From IMG/VR virus record IMGVR_UViG_3300009034_000216, positions 1-22,904 of that record: a stretch of 22,904 nucleotides of DNA. One strand, written 5' to 3'. The notes beneath the pieces were generated by a model. That model ran no database searches. It was given only the letters and a program-made list of their open reading frames with translations, and was not told the DNA's origin. Of the stretch, positions 7,048-14,618 are shown in pieces. Position numbers and translations under genes: made by a program. Origin of the DNA: a virus. Within the stretch, counting starts at the first letter, position 1. Each line of letters starts with the position of its first letter.

Positions 7048-9113
7048 TGGCCGATGACAAGGACAAAACTCCAGGTCTTTCAGCTAACGACAAGTTAGTA
7101 ACACTTTGCAAGGACAAAGAAGAAGAAGGTATGGCCACAACTAAGAATTGGATTAGTATGTGGCAGGAGAACCTTAACTACTTCTTTAGTAACCAGCTTG
7201 CCGGCAAGAGACTTCACGAAGATTGGGACTGGGTGATTTTGAACTATATATGGCCTTCGGCTATGCAGGAGATGGGCAAGCTCAGTAAGAACTACCCGAA
7301 GGTTCTCGTCAATCCCTGGGAGGACAAAGACACGCAATCCGCCGAAGCCTGGCAGTCTATGTTGCAATGGCTTTGGGAAAAGTCTCTCGACCGTCACGGG
7401 ATGAGGATTGCTCAGATTCGGGCCATTTTGGATGGCAAGTTATTCGGCTATCGCATATCAAAACTTTTTTGGGAAGGCAAAATTCGTTGGGATGATGAGG
7501 CCAAGGAATGGGTAGGAGATGTTAGGCATCGTTTGTGGCATCCTGCCGAGTTTTGGGCCAGCGAAAGTGAGTATATTCAAGAGGGCGATTGCGGGACGAC
7601 CCGCTTTGTGACTTTAGATTACGCCATTCACCGCTGGCCGAAGTTTGAGAAACAACTAAAAGACAAAGCAACCAAGTTCAAGGAAGGATTCGGCGGGGGC
7701 GAACATATTCGAGGCCAATTAGCCAGCGCGGGAACGTATCCAGGGACGGGACTTGGCGGTAAGGATATGGGCGTTGGCAGGTCTTTGGTCACAAGACTCT
7801 TGAACCTTATCTTTAGTTCAGACCGGATGAGCGGGCAATCTTCGGCAAAGGCAAAGGAGCGCGAATATGTCCAACTGAGCGAAATATACTTCAAGGACTA
7901 CAAGACAACCGATGAAGAACTCAGTGAGGACATACCACAAGAGGAACTTGTTGCCAATGGAATGATAGTCGAAAACGGTTCACGCTACCTTGATACCGCG
8001 ACTGGCCAGCCGATTATGATAGAGAATTGGCCTAAGCGGACGGTCAAGAAATGGAAACAACCCGCTTTTCCGACTGGTCGATACATTATCCGTTGCGATG
8101 ATATTATATTAAATCCTGACAAACAAGACCAAGTATATCCACATTCCCGATGGCCGTTTATCGTGACGCCTCACTATCTTCTACCCCATATGTGGCAGGG
8201 TACTGATGCGGTTCAGATGTATAAGACAAATCAGGATATGATAAACGTCACCGTCAGCCACTTAGTCAACAATATGAAAATGTTCGGGAATCCGCGTGTG
8301 GCTGTTGAAACAGGCGCGATAGCAACACCGCCAGGCCGTCACAAAAAGAGGTTTAAGATTTTCTCGGGCGCAGGGGCGATTATACGCCTCAAAAGAGGGG
8401 CGATAAAGAAATATAAGATAGAGCAGCCGGTTTCACCTTCTCAATCGGCGATGCAACTCTACGCCCTTTTTGCCCAGGAGTACAAGAACCTCACCGGACT
8501 TCAGGATATAGGTCAGGGCAAAAAGACCGAAGGCCAAATGACAGCCACCGAGAGTCAGTTCCTGGCAATTTCGGCCAACGACCGGATACATCTACAAAGC
8601 GTTTTCGAGGATGAGTGGGTAAAGCAAGTAGCATCTTTGACCGCCGAGATTTGTCAGAAGAACTATTCGATAGGCCGAATGGTTAGGATAGTCGGCGAAG
8701 ATAAGTTAGTTGGCGCTACCGAGATAACTCAACAGCTAAAGACAGTAAAGTTTGATGTTGATATTGAACCCGGCCAGACCCTTCCTTTTGACGAGGAAAA
8801 GCGAATCGCCAAGTACGAAAAGGCGTTTGCTATCGTCCAACAGCCAGTTGCCAATCCGATGACTCCTGAGATGCTCAGGGTCTTGGAGATACCGGGTTGG
8901 CAGAAGATTTTGGAGAAGTACGAAGCGTGGCAGTTGTACTTCCAGTTTTATCAGTTGTACGAGCAGGTCAAGGCAGGTCAGGTCTTGCCGCAGGATGCTG
9001 TAAATATGTTGGTTCAGAAGGCTACGGAGATTTATATGGCCGAGCAGCGAGAGACAGTCCCCGCCGCTCCACAGGAGAACGAGCAAAATGCCCAAAGGAA
9101 CAAGAGTGCATAG
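7047..9113 (+). CDS. portal protein
   Basis: Predicted 688-aa protein. The start at 7047 (MADDKDK) lies in a TAATG overlap with the previous stop; an upstream in-frame start at 6999 would intrude deeper into that gene. The size, the mixed alpha/beta N-terminal half (WPSAMQEMGKLSKNYPKV), the central segments WPFIVTPHYLLPHMWQGT and YKTNQDMINVTVSHLV, the phage-typical EGQMTATESQFLA, and the long helical C-terminus with Gln-rich (QLYFQFYQLYEQ) content fit large portal proteins of the P22-like type. The portal forms the dodecameric ring at one capsid vertex through which DNA passes and on which the tail is built. Its position with scaffold and coat downstream agrees. The call rests on pattern and context, not a search. 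Confidence 0.85.
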   Translation: MADDKDKTPGLSANDKLVTLCKDKEEEGMATTKNWISMWQENLNYFFSNQLAGKRLHEDWDWVILNYIWPSAMQEMGKLSKNYPKVLVNPWEDKDTQSAEAWQSMLQWLWEKSLDRHGMRIAQIRAILDGKLFGYRISKLFWEGKIRWDDEAKEWVGDVRHRLWHPAEFWASESEYIQEGDCGTTRFVTLDYAIHRWPKFEKQLKDKATKFKEGFGGGEHIRGQLASAGTYPGTGLGGKDMGVGRSLVTRLLNLIFSSDRMSGQSSAKAKEREYVQLSEIYFKDYKTTDEELSEDIPQEELVANGMIVENGSRYLDTATGQPIMIENWPKRTVKKWKQPAFPTGRYIIRCDDIILNPDKQDQVYPHSRWPFIVTPHYLLPHMWQGTDAVQMYKTNQDMINVTVSHLVNNMKMFGNPRVAVETGAIATPPGRHKKRFKIFSGAGAIIRLKRGAIKKYKIEQPVSPSQSAMQLYALFAQEYKNLTGLQDIGQGKKTEGQMTATESQFLAISANDRIHLQSVFEDEWVKQVASLTAEICQKNYSIGRMVRIVGEDKLVGATEITQQLKTVKFDVDIEPGQTLPFDEEKRIAKYEKAFAIVQQPVANPMTPEMLRVLEIPGWQKILEKYEAWQLYFQFYQLYEQVKAGQVLPQDAVNMLVQKATEIYMAEQRETVPAAPQENEQNAQRNKSA

Positions 9114-9249
9114 TTGCGTACAGAAATTAGTCGCTAAAGGCCATAGCAAAGCGAGCGCGATACGTATATGCCAGAAATCAACAGGACAGGCTTACGCTAC
9201 TGGCAAACCGCCTAAACATAAGAAATCCTCTTGGACGGACAATTTATAA
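9088..9249 (+). CDS. short conserved portal-side phage protein, 53 aa
   Basis: Overlaps the end of the portal gene; AGGAG lies about 11 bases upstream of the ATG. The peptide reads MPKGTRVHSCVQKLVAKG, then KASAIRICQKSTGQAY and a basic tail. Short phage proteins with the combination VHxCVxKL and AIxICQxSTG are familiar to me next to portal genes, which supports this as a real gene despite its size. Function unknown; the basic, helical character suggests nucleic-acid or portal contact. Confidence 0.7.
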   Translation: MPKGTRVHSCVQKLVAKGHSKASAIRICQKSTGQAYATGKPPKHKKSSWTDNL

Positions 9250-9260
9250 AGGACAACCAA

Positions 9261-9527
9261 ATGGCTAAGAAAAAAGTAGCAAAGAAGAAAGTCGTTAAGA
9301 AGAAATCCGTTAAGAAAAAAGTGGCCAAGAAAAAGGCCATAGACAAACCCGTACCCATAATCGTTACGGAAGTCATCGTTGATAATAAGGCTGAACAACT
9401 TGCGGCCGCTAAAGCAAATCTCGCAAAGGCCGAGGAAGCTTTCGCAACTGTCGTTTCGCGGCACGGCAAGATAAGGGCAAAGCAGCAGATAACTCAATTC
9501 CGCAAAGCCATAGCAGAATTGGAATAA
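9261..9527 (+). CDS. histone H1-like lysine-repeat protein, 88 aa
   Basis: Starts at 9261 with AAAGGA upstream. Residues 3-27 are five tandem pentads of the type KKKVA, giving an almost pure Lys/Val/Ala tail, followed by a short hydrophobic stretch and a helical domain with AKANLAKAEEAFATVV. The tail resembles H1/HU-extension proteins (Lys-rich repeats) of bacteria and would bind DNA without sequence preference. In the packaging and head region it could condense DNA or neutralise charge, or act in virion assembly. The assignment is by composition. Confidence 0.65.
   Translation: MAKKKVAKKKVVKKKSVKKKVAKKKAIDKPVPIIVTEVIVDNKAEQLAAAKANLAKAEEAFATVVSRHGKIRAKQQITQFRKAIAELE
9267..9341 (+). repeat. 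tandem 15-nt repeat (lysine pentads)
   Basis: Five 15-base units, each beginning AAG AA(A/G) AA(A/G), encode KKKVA, KKKVV, KKKSV, KKKVA and KKKAI. The variation between units is mostly in the last two codons. Low-complexity DNA like this can change copy number by slippage. Confidence 0.75.
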
Positions 9528-9528
9528 T

Positions 9529-9714
9529 ATGGGCAAGGCAAAGAAAGAGCGAACCAGTCAACTTATAGAAACTGTGCATTTGCAGCGAGCAGCAGAGACG
9601 ATATTCGGAGCAATTGAGGACTGTAATTTTCACAGGCTAATACAAAAAGGCGTAATTGTGCGCCAAAGGCAGCATAAGGGACAAGAGCCAAACTGCCAGC
9701 CGAAGGCGATTTAA
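9529..9714 (+). CDS. small hypothetical protein, 61 aa
   Basis: The ATG follows the previous stop by one base. The sequence is basic with an amphipathic middle (VHLQRAAETIFGAIEDCNF) and no clear ribosome binding site. The tight spacing to the lysine-repeat gene supports it, but the length and lack of a recognisable family keep confidence moderate. It is followed by a 54-base gap before the scaffold gene. Confidence 0.45.
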   Translation: MGKAKKERTSQLIETVHLQRAAETIFGAIEDCNFHRLIQKGVIVRQRQHKGQEPNCQPKAI

Positions 9715-9768
9715 GACTTTTTCAATGAAAACAGACAGGTGCTGAAAACCGATTTGAAGGAGATAAAA

Positions 9769-10506
9769 ATGTCGGACACAGATGTTGCAACAACACCAAC
9801 CAAAGACGAAACAGATGCGCAAACCAAAACGGAACCGGATAAATCTCAACAAGACAAAGAGCAATGGGACAAAGACCGTCAGCGTATAGACCAGGCCGAG
9901 GCGGATGCCCGCCGCGCCCGTGAAGATGCTGACACAGCCATTGAGACTCTTGCAGAGACGCGAACCGAATTGGCTGAGGTAAAAGCGGAACTGGCAAAGG
10001 GCAAACAAGTTGTTCAAGCGGAAAAGGACAAACTTGAGAATATGGACCCTGATGTGGTTCCACAGAGCGTTATCAACAATCTCAAGCGACTTGAAGAGCG
10101 CAACACGGAATTGCAGAAGCGCAACGAGGCGCTTGAAACAAAAGCACAGGCTTATGAAGAAGCCCAGCGCACCAGTCTACAAGAAGCAGCGAAGAACACA
10201 ACGATTGAGCGAGTCCTAAAGGAGTGCGATGACGAATTTGGCGCTAAATTCCGAAACGATGCCTACAAGCTCGCAGATGAGCTTGTGGACAGCGGGAAGG
10301 AAAAGAAGCCCAAAGACGTTATAGAGGCAATGAGGCTGATGCGCAAGTGTTACAAGCAGGTATCAGAAACTAAGCCTGAGACAACAAATGATGTTCCGGC
10401 AGATAGCGGTGGCGGAAGCGCTCCGCCTGCACCTGAAACTCGAAAGTCAGGTTCGCGGACGGATGTGCTCGCCGATATGAAGAAAACGGGCGCGTGGAAA
10501 ACGTAG
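9769..10506 (+). CDS. scaffolding protein (putative)
   Basis: Predicted 245-aa protein starting MSDTDVATTP; an AAGGAG site lies 6 bases upstream, so this ATG is preferred to the GTG at 9739. The protein is very hydrophilic: an acidic Thr/Asp-rich start, a long coiled-coil region (residues about 35-145, with heptads such as LAETRTELAEVKAELA), then a Pro/Gly-rich linker (GGGSAPPAPE) and a short basic C-terminal end (MKKTGAWKT). This is the build of phage scaffolds, whose basic helical C-terminus contacts the coat protein. It lies directly before the coat gene. Function is inferred from composition and position. Confidence 0.75.
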   Translation: MSDTDVATTPTKDETDAQTKTEPDKSQQDKEQWDKDRQRIDQAEADARRAREDADTAIETLAETRTELAEVKAELAKGKQVVQAEKDKLENMDPDVVPQSVINNLKRLEERNTELQKRNEALETKAQAYEEAQRTSLQEAAKNTTIERVLKECDDEFGAKFRNDAYKLADELVDSGKEKKPKDVIEAMRLMRKCYKQVSETKPETTNDVPADSGGGSAPPAPETRKSGSRTDVLADMKKTGAWKT

Positions 10507-10559
10507 CCCCTATCTGTATATGGAGCAAAGCAACTTAAGAAGTTCTTTGAAATTTGAAT

Positions 10560-11588
10560 ATGAGTACACCTGATTTGACCAAAGCCACCAGGGAGCTTTT
10601 TGTGCGCTCTCTGGTGGATGAGGTCCACATGAGAACGCCCTTCGTTGAGGAACTTCAGCGAAGGAGACAAATCACCTACAAAGGTGGTAGGTACATAGAG
10701 CGTTTGACTGATACAGCCAGCAGCGAAGAGTTGTGGCAGGATTATATTGCTACGGATGCCTTGACCGACCAGAAAAAGACAACCCTGGACAAACCAAGGT
10801 TCACCTGGAAATACGGTCAGTATCCGATGCGCTACGATGTCGATGAGTACACCCAGAACATTATGGCCGGGAAAGAGGAGCAGCTTCTCGACCTTGCCGA
10901 CCATTTAGTTCGCAAGGGTCAGGACGATACGAAACTTTGGCTGTGTGCCAAAATCTTCAATAGCGGCAGCAATACCGCAGTTGCGGACGGCGCTACGGGC
11001 TTCCAAAGTCTTGTCTCTGCCTTATTGCACGACAACACGTATGGGACTCTGACTCGCAGCCTTTCTGGTGGTACGAACGACTGGTGGCAGGGCGCTGATC
11101 AGGCCAATCTTGTTGAAAACATCACGAGCAGCAGCCAGAACACGGCAACGAATCTGACGGTTTCTAATATGCGAAAATGGGTCAACGAGACCGATATTTC
11201 GCACTATATGAACTCTGAAGATGACTTGATGTTCTTGATGTGTCCGACCTTGTGGGACAAAGTCGCCGCAGAGATGGAATCCAAACTCCTATATAAGCCG
11301 GGCTTGAAGCAAAAGCAGGGCATTAGAAGTATGGTTTTCGATGGCCACGAAATCGTCAGCGTTCCGTATCTTCAGAAGTCAGCCACGATGAAGAAGTGGG
11401 TCTTCATTTTGAATCTGCGTTGGTGGGAGCTTAGAATTCATTCAGCGCGAAATTTCAAAATGCTCGATTTCAAGCATCAAGCAGACCAGTCAAACGGATA
11501 CGATTTCTGGTTAGCCAGGATTATGGTATCCGGCAATTTCGTCTGTTGGAAACCGAACAGCTCTATGTTCCTAAGAAATATAACGTAA
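10560..11588 (+). CDS. major capsid (coat) protein
   Basis: Predicted 342-aa protein starting MSTPDLTKATRELFV; an in-frame TTG at 10554 is a weaker start. It begins with a helical N-terminal arm (FVRSLVDEVHMRTPFVEEL), then GGRYIERLTDTA and FTWKYGQYPMRYDVDEY, a strand-plus-loop pattern of the E-loop region in HK97-fold coats, later helices and strand-rich WVFILNLRWWELRIHS, and ends KPNSSMFLRNIT. Size and position directly after the scaffold gene fit the major capsid protein. No strong ribosome binding site is visible in the short gap before it, which is odd for a highly made protein. Confidence 0.8.
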   Translation: MSTPDLTKATRELFVRSLVDEVHMRTPFVEELQRRRQITYKGGRYIERLTDTASSEELWQDYIATDALTDQKKTTLDKPRFTWKYGQYPMRYDVDEYTQNIMAGKEEQLLDLADHLVRKGQDDTKLWLCAKIFNSGSNTAVADGATGFQSLVSALLHDNTYGTLTRSLSGGTNDWWQGADQANLVENITSSSQNTATNLTVSNMRKWVNETDISHYMNSEDDLMFLMCPTLWDKVAAEMESKLLYKPGLKQKQGIRSMVFDGHEIVSVPYLQKSATMKKWVFILNLRWWELRIHSARNFKMLDFKHQADQSNGYDFWLARIMVSGNFVCWKPNSSMFLRNIT

Positions 11589-11605
11589 GTTGATGTATGT
11601 CAACT
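11588..11605 (+). other. small hairpin between coat and decoration-like genes
   Basis: AGTTGA (11588-11593) is the exact complement of TCAACT (11600-11605), with a 6-base loop; there is no U-run. It begins at the last base of the coat stop codon. It could protect the coat mRNA 3' end or do nothing. Confidence 0.35.
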
Positions 11606-11626
11606 GATGATAAAGGACAATAACAA

Positions 11627-12262
11627 ATGGCAAATGCGAAACTTAACAACATAATTCTCAACGATTTATGGCCTGGCGCTGTGAATCCAAACCAAGGCGT
11701 TCCTACGAACGGCTGGGACAGTACCGCCGCCGGAAATAGGTCAACAACAGCGATTTATCCGGTGGGTACAAAGATTATGGCCTACCAAGCCGCCGACCCG
11801 AAGGGGTATTACACTATGATATACCTGCGCTTCTTCGAGGGCACTGGTGCGTTGCCGACAACTAACGAAGTCTCGGATGGTTACAATTTCGTGACTATTG
11901 GCGATGCCACTTATGCACCTGATGGGACGAATGTTTGGTGGAACGTGACGAATCACGTCACGATTAGTTGTGGGACTCACGACTGGGCGCCCTTTGCTGT
12001 CGCTTGTACCTCGTTACAAGGTGATGGTACTCTTACCGCTACGGCTACCTCAAATGCCGAATATGGGTGGTTCTGGTGTGGTGGGGTTTGCCCTGACAGT
12101 CTTGTAGGGGCCTTTTCGGGGGATGCCGAATTTACAGGTGTTTGCACCGACAAATCCGGTATTTGCATTATCAACGATGGCTCGCAGGTTTCGATAGGTG
12201 GCTTTACGGCTGGGGACGGCACATGTAACTGCGTGGGCTTCGCAATGGAAACCGCCGCATAA
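11627..12262 (+). CDS. putative capsid decoration / structural protein, 211 aa
   Basis: A good AAAGGA site lies 9 bases before the ATG, and the gene follows the coat gene by 38 bases. The protein is beta-rich, with aromatic and small residues and eight cysteines, several in the C-terminal half (GWFWCGGVCPDS, CTDKSGICIIND, GTCNCVGF). The fold appears to be a beta-sandwich; Cys pairs might stabilise it. Position after the coat gene suggests capsid decoration or stabilisation. Family not recognised. Confidence 0.65.
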   Translation: MANAKLNNIILNDLWPGAVNPNQGVPTNGWDSTAAGNRSTTAIYPVGTKIMAYQAADPKGYYTMIYLRFFEGTGALPTTNEVSDGYNFVTIGDATYAPDGTNVWWNVTNHVTISCGTHDWAPFAVACTSLQGDGTLTATATSNAEYGWFWCGGVCPDSLVGAFSGDAEFTGVCTDKSGICIINDGSQVSIGGFTAGDGTCNCVGFAMETAA

Positions 12263-12294
12263 TTGAAACTTTAGCATAATGAAAGGAGTAAATT

Positions 12295-12582
12295 ATGGGA
12301 TTTGACATAGAAGCTCAACAGTCGTTTATCGTTCCTGGTGGTGGTCGTGGCGAAGCAGGTTACGCTGATTGTAGTTCTGGCAGCACAACAGTCGAGGTTC
12401 CTACTCGTTTGCTTTCGTGCTATTTCGGACTTGGCGTTGTCGATACCGATACAACGGACGGCAATAACACGCTAATCTTCACAACTGATTGCAGCGTATC
12501 CAGTAGTGCTATAACGTTCAAACGCGCTGGCCCGAATTTCAATGAAGATGTTCGGTTCCGCTACATTGTATTTGGATGGTAA
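12295..12582 (+). CDS. small beta-rich phage protein, 95 aa
   Basis: Strong AAAGGAG before the ATG. It resembles the 91-aa protein encoded before the portal in outline: a short N-terminus, then ADCSSGSTTVEVPTRLL, a strand-rich middle and a final strand RFRYIVFGW. Probably another structural protein of the small beta-sandwich type. The similarity is by eye only. No catalytic or membrane features. Confidence 0.6.
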   Translation: MGFDIEAQQSFIVPGGGRGEAGYADCSSGSTTVEVPTRLLSCYFGLGVVDTDTTDGNNTLIFTTDCSVSSSAITFKRAGPNFNEDVRFRYIVFGW

Positions 12583-12610
12583 ATGCGCCTTCATCACTAT
12601 AAAGCGGTGC

Positions 12611-12638
12611 GATACAAGGGGGTGCACACCCTCGTATC
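12611..12638 (+). other. 10-bp imperfect hairpin before adaptor gene
   Basis: GATACAAGGG (12611-12620) pairs with CCCTCGTATC (12629-12638) with a single A-C mismatch and an 8-base loop. It lies in the 74-base gap before the adaptor gene, 18 bases ahead of its ATG. There is no U-run, so a terminator is unlikely; it could tune translation or RNA processing between head and connector genes. Confidence 0.4.
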
Positions 12639-12656
12639 CACCTAAAGGGAAAGAAT

Positions 12657-13370
12657 ATGGCTCTTACGGGCGAAGAACTCGTTGACGAAGTAAGAGAACT
12701 TGTCGGTCGCCCTGGCGCTAATGTTGTTGGCGTTATGGATGATACACGCGCTACGCGCTGGCTCAATAAGGCACAGCGCGTAATTGCCGAACAGTGTCCC
12801 GGCCTTCACTCGCTGACCTTTAAGAATACAACGTCTATTGATACGACACAAAGCCTTCAATATGCGATTGCCGATATTACCGTTGGGGACATATCCGTCG
12901 AAGACCAGGTGTGTCATATATGGAATGTCGCTTATCTTGATGGCAATGAGTCAGTCGAACTGATTTTCGTTCACACCGATAGATTTGATGAGCTACATCC
13001 AGACCCGACCCACTCAGATTATTCACCTGACAAACCCACACATTGGACTCGCCGAGGAAATTACATAGAGATTTATCCTTTATGCGCGTGTGCGTATTGC
13101 GATAAAGACCTTCGCTTCGATGGGGGATATTACCCAGGCGACTTCACAACCAATGATGCTACTGCAAGCGATATAAGTCAAGCGGACGAAGGTTTGATAG
13201 CATACGGTGTTTGGAATGCGTGGAAAGCTATAGGAGCGGGCAAGCCAGCATTGCTTGGTAACATCTTAACGGCCAAGCAGGAGTTTCAGGATTGGCTTGA
13301 CGAGTTCCAGGACCACAACGATATTCTTCACGAGTGGGATGGCAACATTTATGGTGCGGTCATCGACTGA
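12657..13370 (+). CDS. head-tail adaptor / connector protein (putative)
   Basis: Predicted 237-aa protein with AAAGGGAAAG ahead of its ATG. It opens LTGEELVDEVRELVGR, then DDTRATRWLNKAQRVIAEQCP, the two-helix start shared by phage adaptor (head-completion) proteins. The middle is strand-rich, and the C-terminal part is helical with WNAWKAIG and KQEFQDWLDEFQD. These proteins bind under the portal. Its end overlaps the start of the sugar-synthase gene by 20 bases, which fuses the head module and the carbohydrate cassette into one run of genes. The call is by pattern and position. Confidence 0.65.
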   Translation: MALTGEELVDEVRELVGRPGANVVGVMDDTRATRWLNKAQRVIAEQCPGLHSLTFKNTTSIDTTQSLQYAIADITVGDISVEDQVCHIWNVAYLDGNESVELIFVHTDRFDELHPDPTHSDYSPDKPTHWTRRGNYIEIYPLCACAYCDKDLRFDGGYYPGDFTTNDATASDISQADEGLIAYGVWNAWKAIGAGKPALLGNILTAKQEFQDWLDEFQDHNDILHEWDGNIYGAVID

Positions 13371-14196
13371 GATAGTCGCTGAGATAGGTGCGAATCACCA
13401 TCAGTCGTATCAGCGGGCTGTGGCGCTTATTTACACGGCCAAAAGAGTCGGCGCTGATGCTGTTAAGATTCAGATGTTCACGCCGGATTCTTTAACGATA
13501 GAATCCGACAAGGATATGTTCAGGATTAAAACCGGTCAGTGGGCAGGTCGCCAACTGTACGAATTATATAAAGAAGCGTGCCTGCCCTACGACTGGGTTC
13601 CTGAATTGAAGAAAATCGCCGAATCGGAAGATTTGGGCTTTATAGTCTCGGTATATGACCTTGAAACAGTCGATATTTGCGAAGAAATCGGAGTTTCTCG
13701 GTACAAAATAGCCAGTTTTGAAATAAATTACGAAAACCTGATAAAAAAGATTGACAATCTCCAGAAACCACTTATAGTATCTACTGGTTCGGCCACCTTT
13801 AAGGATATAGAATCGGTCGTGAATATAGTGAGAAGGAACAATTTGACGTTACTCAAGTGCACTTCGGCGTATCCCGCCTCTTTGGATTCTATGAATCTTC
13901 GGACAATCCCCGCGATGGCACACAGATTCAAGGTTCCAGTAGGTCTCTCCGACCACAGCCTTGGTATTGTCTCTGCCGTTACGGCGATAGGTCTTGGCGC
14001 GGTGATGATTGAGAAGCACCTGACCTTAGATGGTAAAGGTCTTGATGCAAGTTTTTCGATTATGCCGGATGTGTTCCATAGAATGGTTACAACAATTCGA
14101 GCAACCGAGCAGGTATTGGGAGAGGTTGACTACGGTGGGTCTAAGACGTTTCATCGCAAGCAAGTCGGCGATAAATTTGTGAGGGTAGCGTGGTAG
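13351..14196 (+). CDS. pseI: PseI/NeuB-type nonulosonic acid synthase, lacking SAF domain
   Basis: Predicted 281-aa enzyme; this family condenses a 6-carbon sugar with phosphoenolpyruvate to make a 9-carbon sialic-acid-like sugar. Motifs: EIGANH (11-16), AKRVGADAVKIQ (30-41), KIASFE (119-124), STG (144-146), LLKCTSAYPAS (167-177), GLSDH (198-202) and EKH (221-223). His202 and His223 are spaced like the metal ligands of NeuB. The segment FRIKTGQWAGRQLYELYKEA matches the pseudaminic acid synthase (PseI) subtype better than NeuB. The family is normally about 340 aa with a C-terminal SAF domain; here the protein stops after the barrel. The start at 13351 lies within the adaptor gene with a weak ribosome site. 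Pse rather than Neu/Leg specificity is an inference. Confidence 0.85.
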   Translation: MVRSSTEIVAEIGANHHQSYQRAVALIYTAKRVGADAVKIQMFTPDSLTIESDKDMFRIKTGQWAGRQLYELYKEACLPYDWVPELKKIAESEDLGFIVSVYDLETVDICEEIGVSRYKIASFEINYENLIKKIDNLQKPLIVSTGSATFKDIESVVNIVRRNNLTLLKCTSAYPASLDSMNLRTIPAMAHRFKVPVGLSDHSLGIVSAVTAIGLGAVMIEKHLTLDGKGLDASFSIMPDVFHRMVTTIRATEQVLGEVDYGGSKTFHRKQVGDKFVRVAW

Positions 14197-14402
14197 AAGG
14201 TACTTATACTCTAAACGATATAAAGAATCCCATTATCCGTTTTCTTGCAAGACTCGGATGTGCTGTTTTTGTTCCAGTTGTGTTGGGGCGTGCCTATCTT
14301 CTTGTTGTATTTATTCTGGTTTTTGTTTTTCCTTTTTTTTGGTTATGGCGAAAAGTGTTTGGTAAATATCCATTTGGTTTAAGAATAAACGGGAAGCGAT
14401 AA
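14190..14402 (+). CDS. small membrane protein, 70 aa
   Basis: GTG start at 14190 overlapping the synthase stop, with GAGGG just upstream. The middle is a long hydrophobic run (about residues 22-53, interrupted by one Arg) suggesting one or two membrane passes, with a basic C-terminal tail (RKVFGKYPFGLRINGKR). It does not resemble the missing SAF domain in any frame. Family unknown; possibly a membrane anchor for cassette enzymes or an unrelated small phage membrane protein. Confidence 0.55.
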   Translation: MVEGTYTLNDIKNPIIRFLARLGCAVFVPVVLGRAYLLVVFILVFVFPFFWLWRKVFGKYPFGLRINGKR

Positions 14403-14417
14403 ATTCGTGAGGATAAT

Positions 14418-14618
14418 ATGGCAAATCCTCTTAAAGAAGCCTTTGATAAAATAGATATGCAGATTCGTTACTATAAAGAACCTACAATCGGTGCAGTATC
14501 CGATTTTGACAAGGGAGTTCATAGGGGAAGATTTGATGGGCTTCACATAGCTGCGGGAATTATGAAGACCGGCATTTTGGAATTATTACAACAGGTACGC
14601 AAATCGGATGTTGAATAA
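14418..14618 (+). CDS. small hypothetical protein, 66 aa
   Basis: Begins MANPLKEAFDKIDMQ with GAGGA upstream. Mostly helical and charged with no cysteines or membrane segment; includes DKGVHRGRFDGLHIAAGIM. Its end overlaps the dehydratase gene by 11 bases, so the two are coupled. Not recognised. Confidence 0.55.
   Translation: MANPLKEAFDKIDMQIRYYKEPTIGAVSDFDKGVHRGRFDGLHIAAGIMKTGILELLQQVRKSDVE

Noticed and set aside
9192-9536. Minus-strand hydrophobic, Phe/Leu-rich frames that look like membrane proteins.
   Set aside because: They are the antisense reading of the lysine-repeat gene; AAG/AAA codons read backward give CTT/TTT, i.e. Leu and Phe.
10350-10904. 184-codon open frame on the minus strand.
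   Set aside because: It is opposite the scaffold and coat genes, with no supporting ribosome site or family pattern.
12583-12645. A 20-codon open frame after the 95-aa gene.
   Set aside because: It coincides with the hairpin, lacks a ribosome site and has no recognisable features; the hairpin explains the sequence better.
14190-14402. The missing SAF domain of the synthase, displaced by a frameshift.
   Set aside because: The downstream frames give a membrane protein, not SAF-like sequence, and the protein has its own start and ribosome site.
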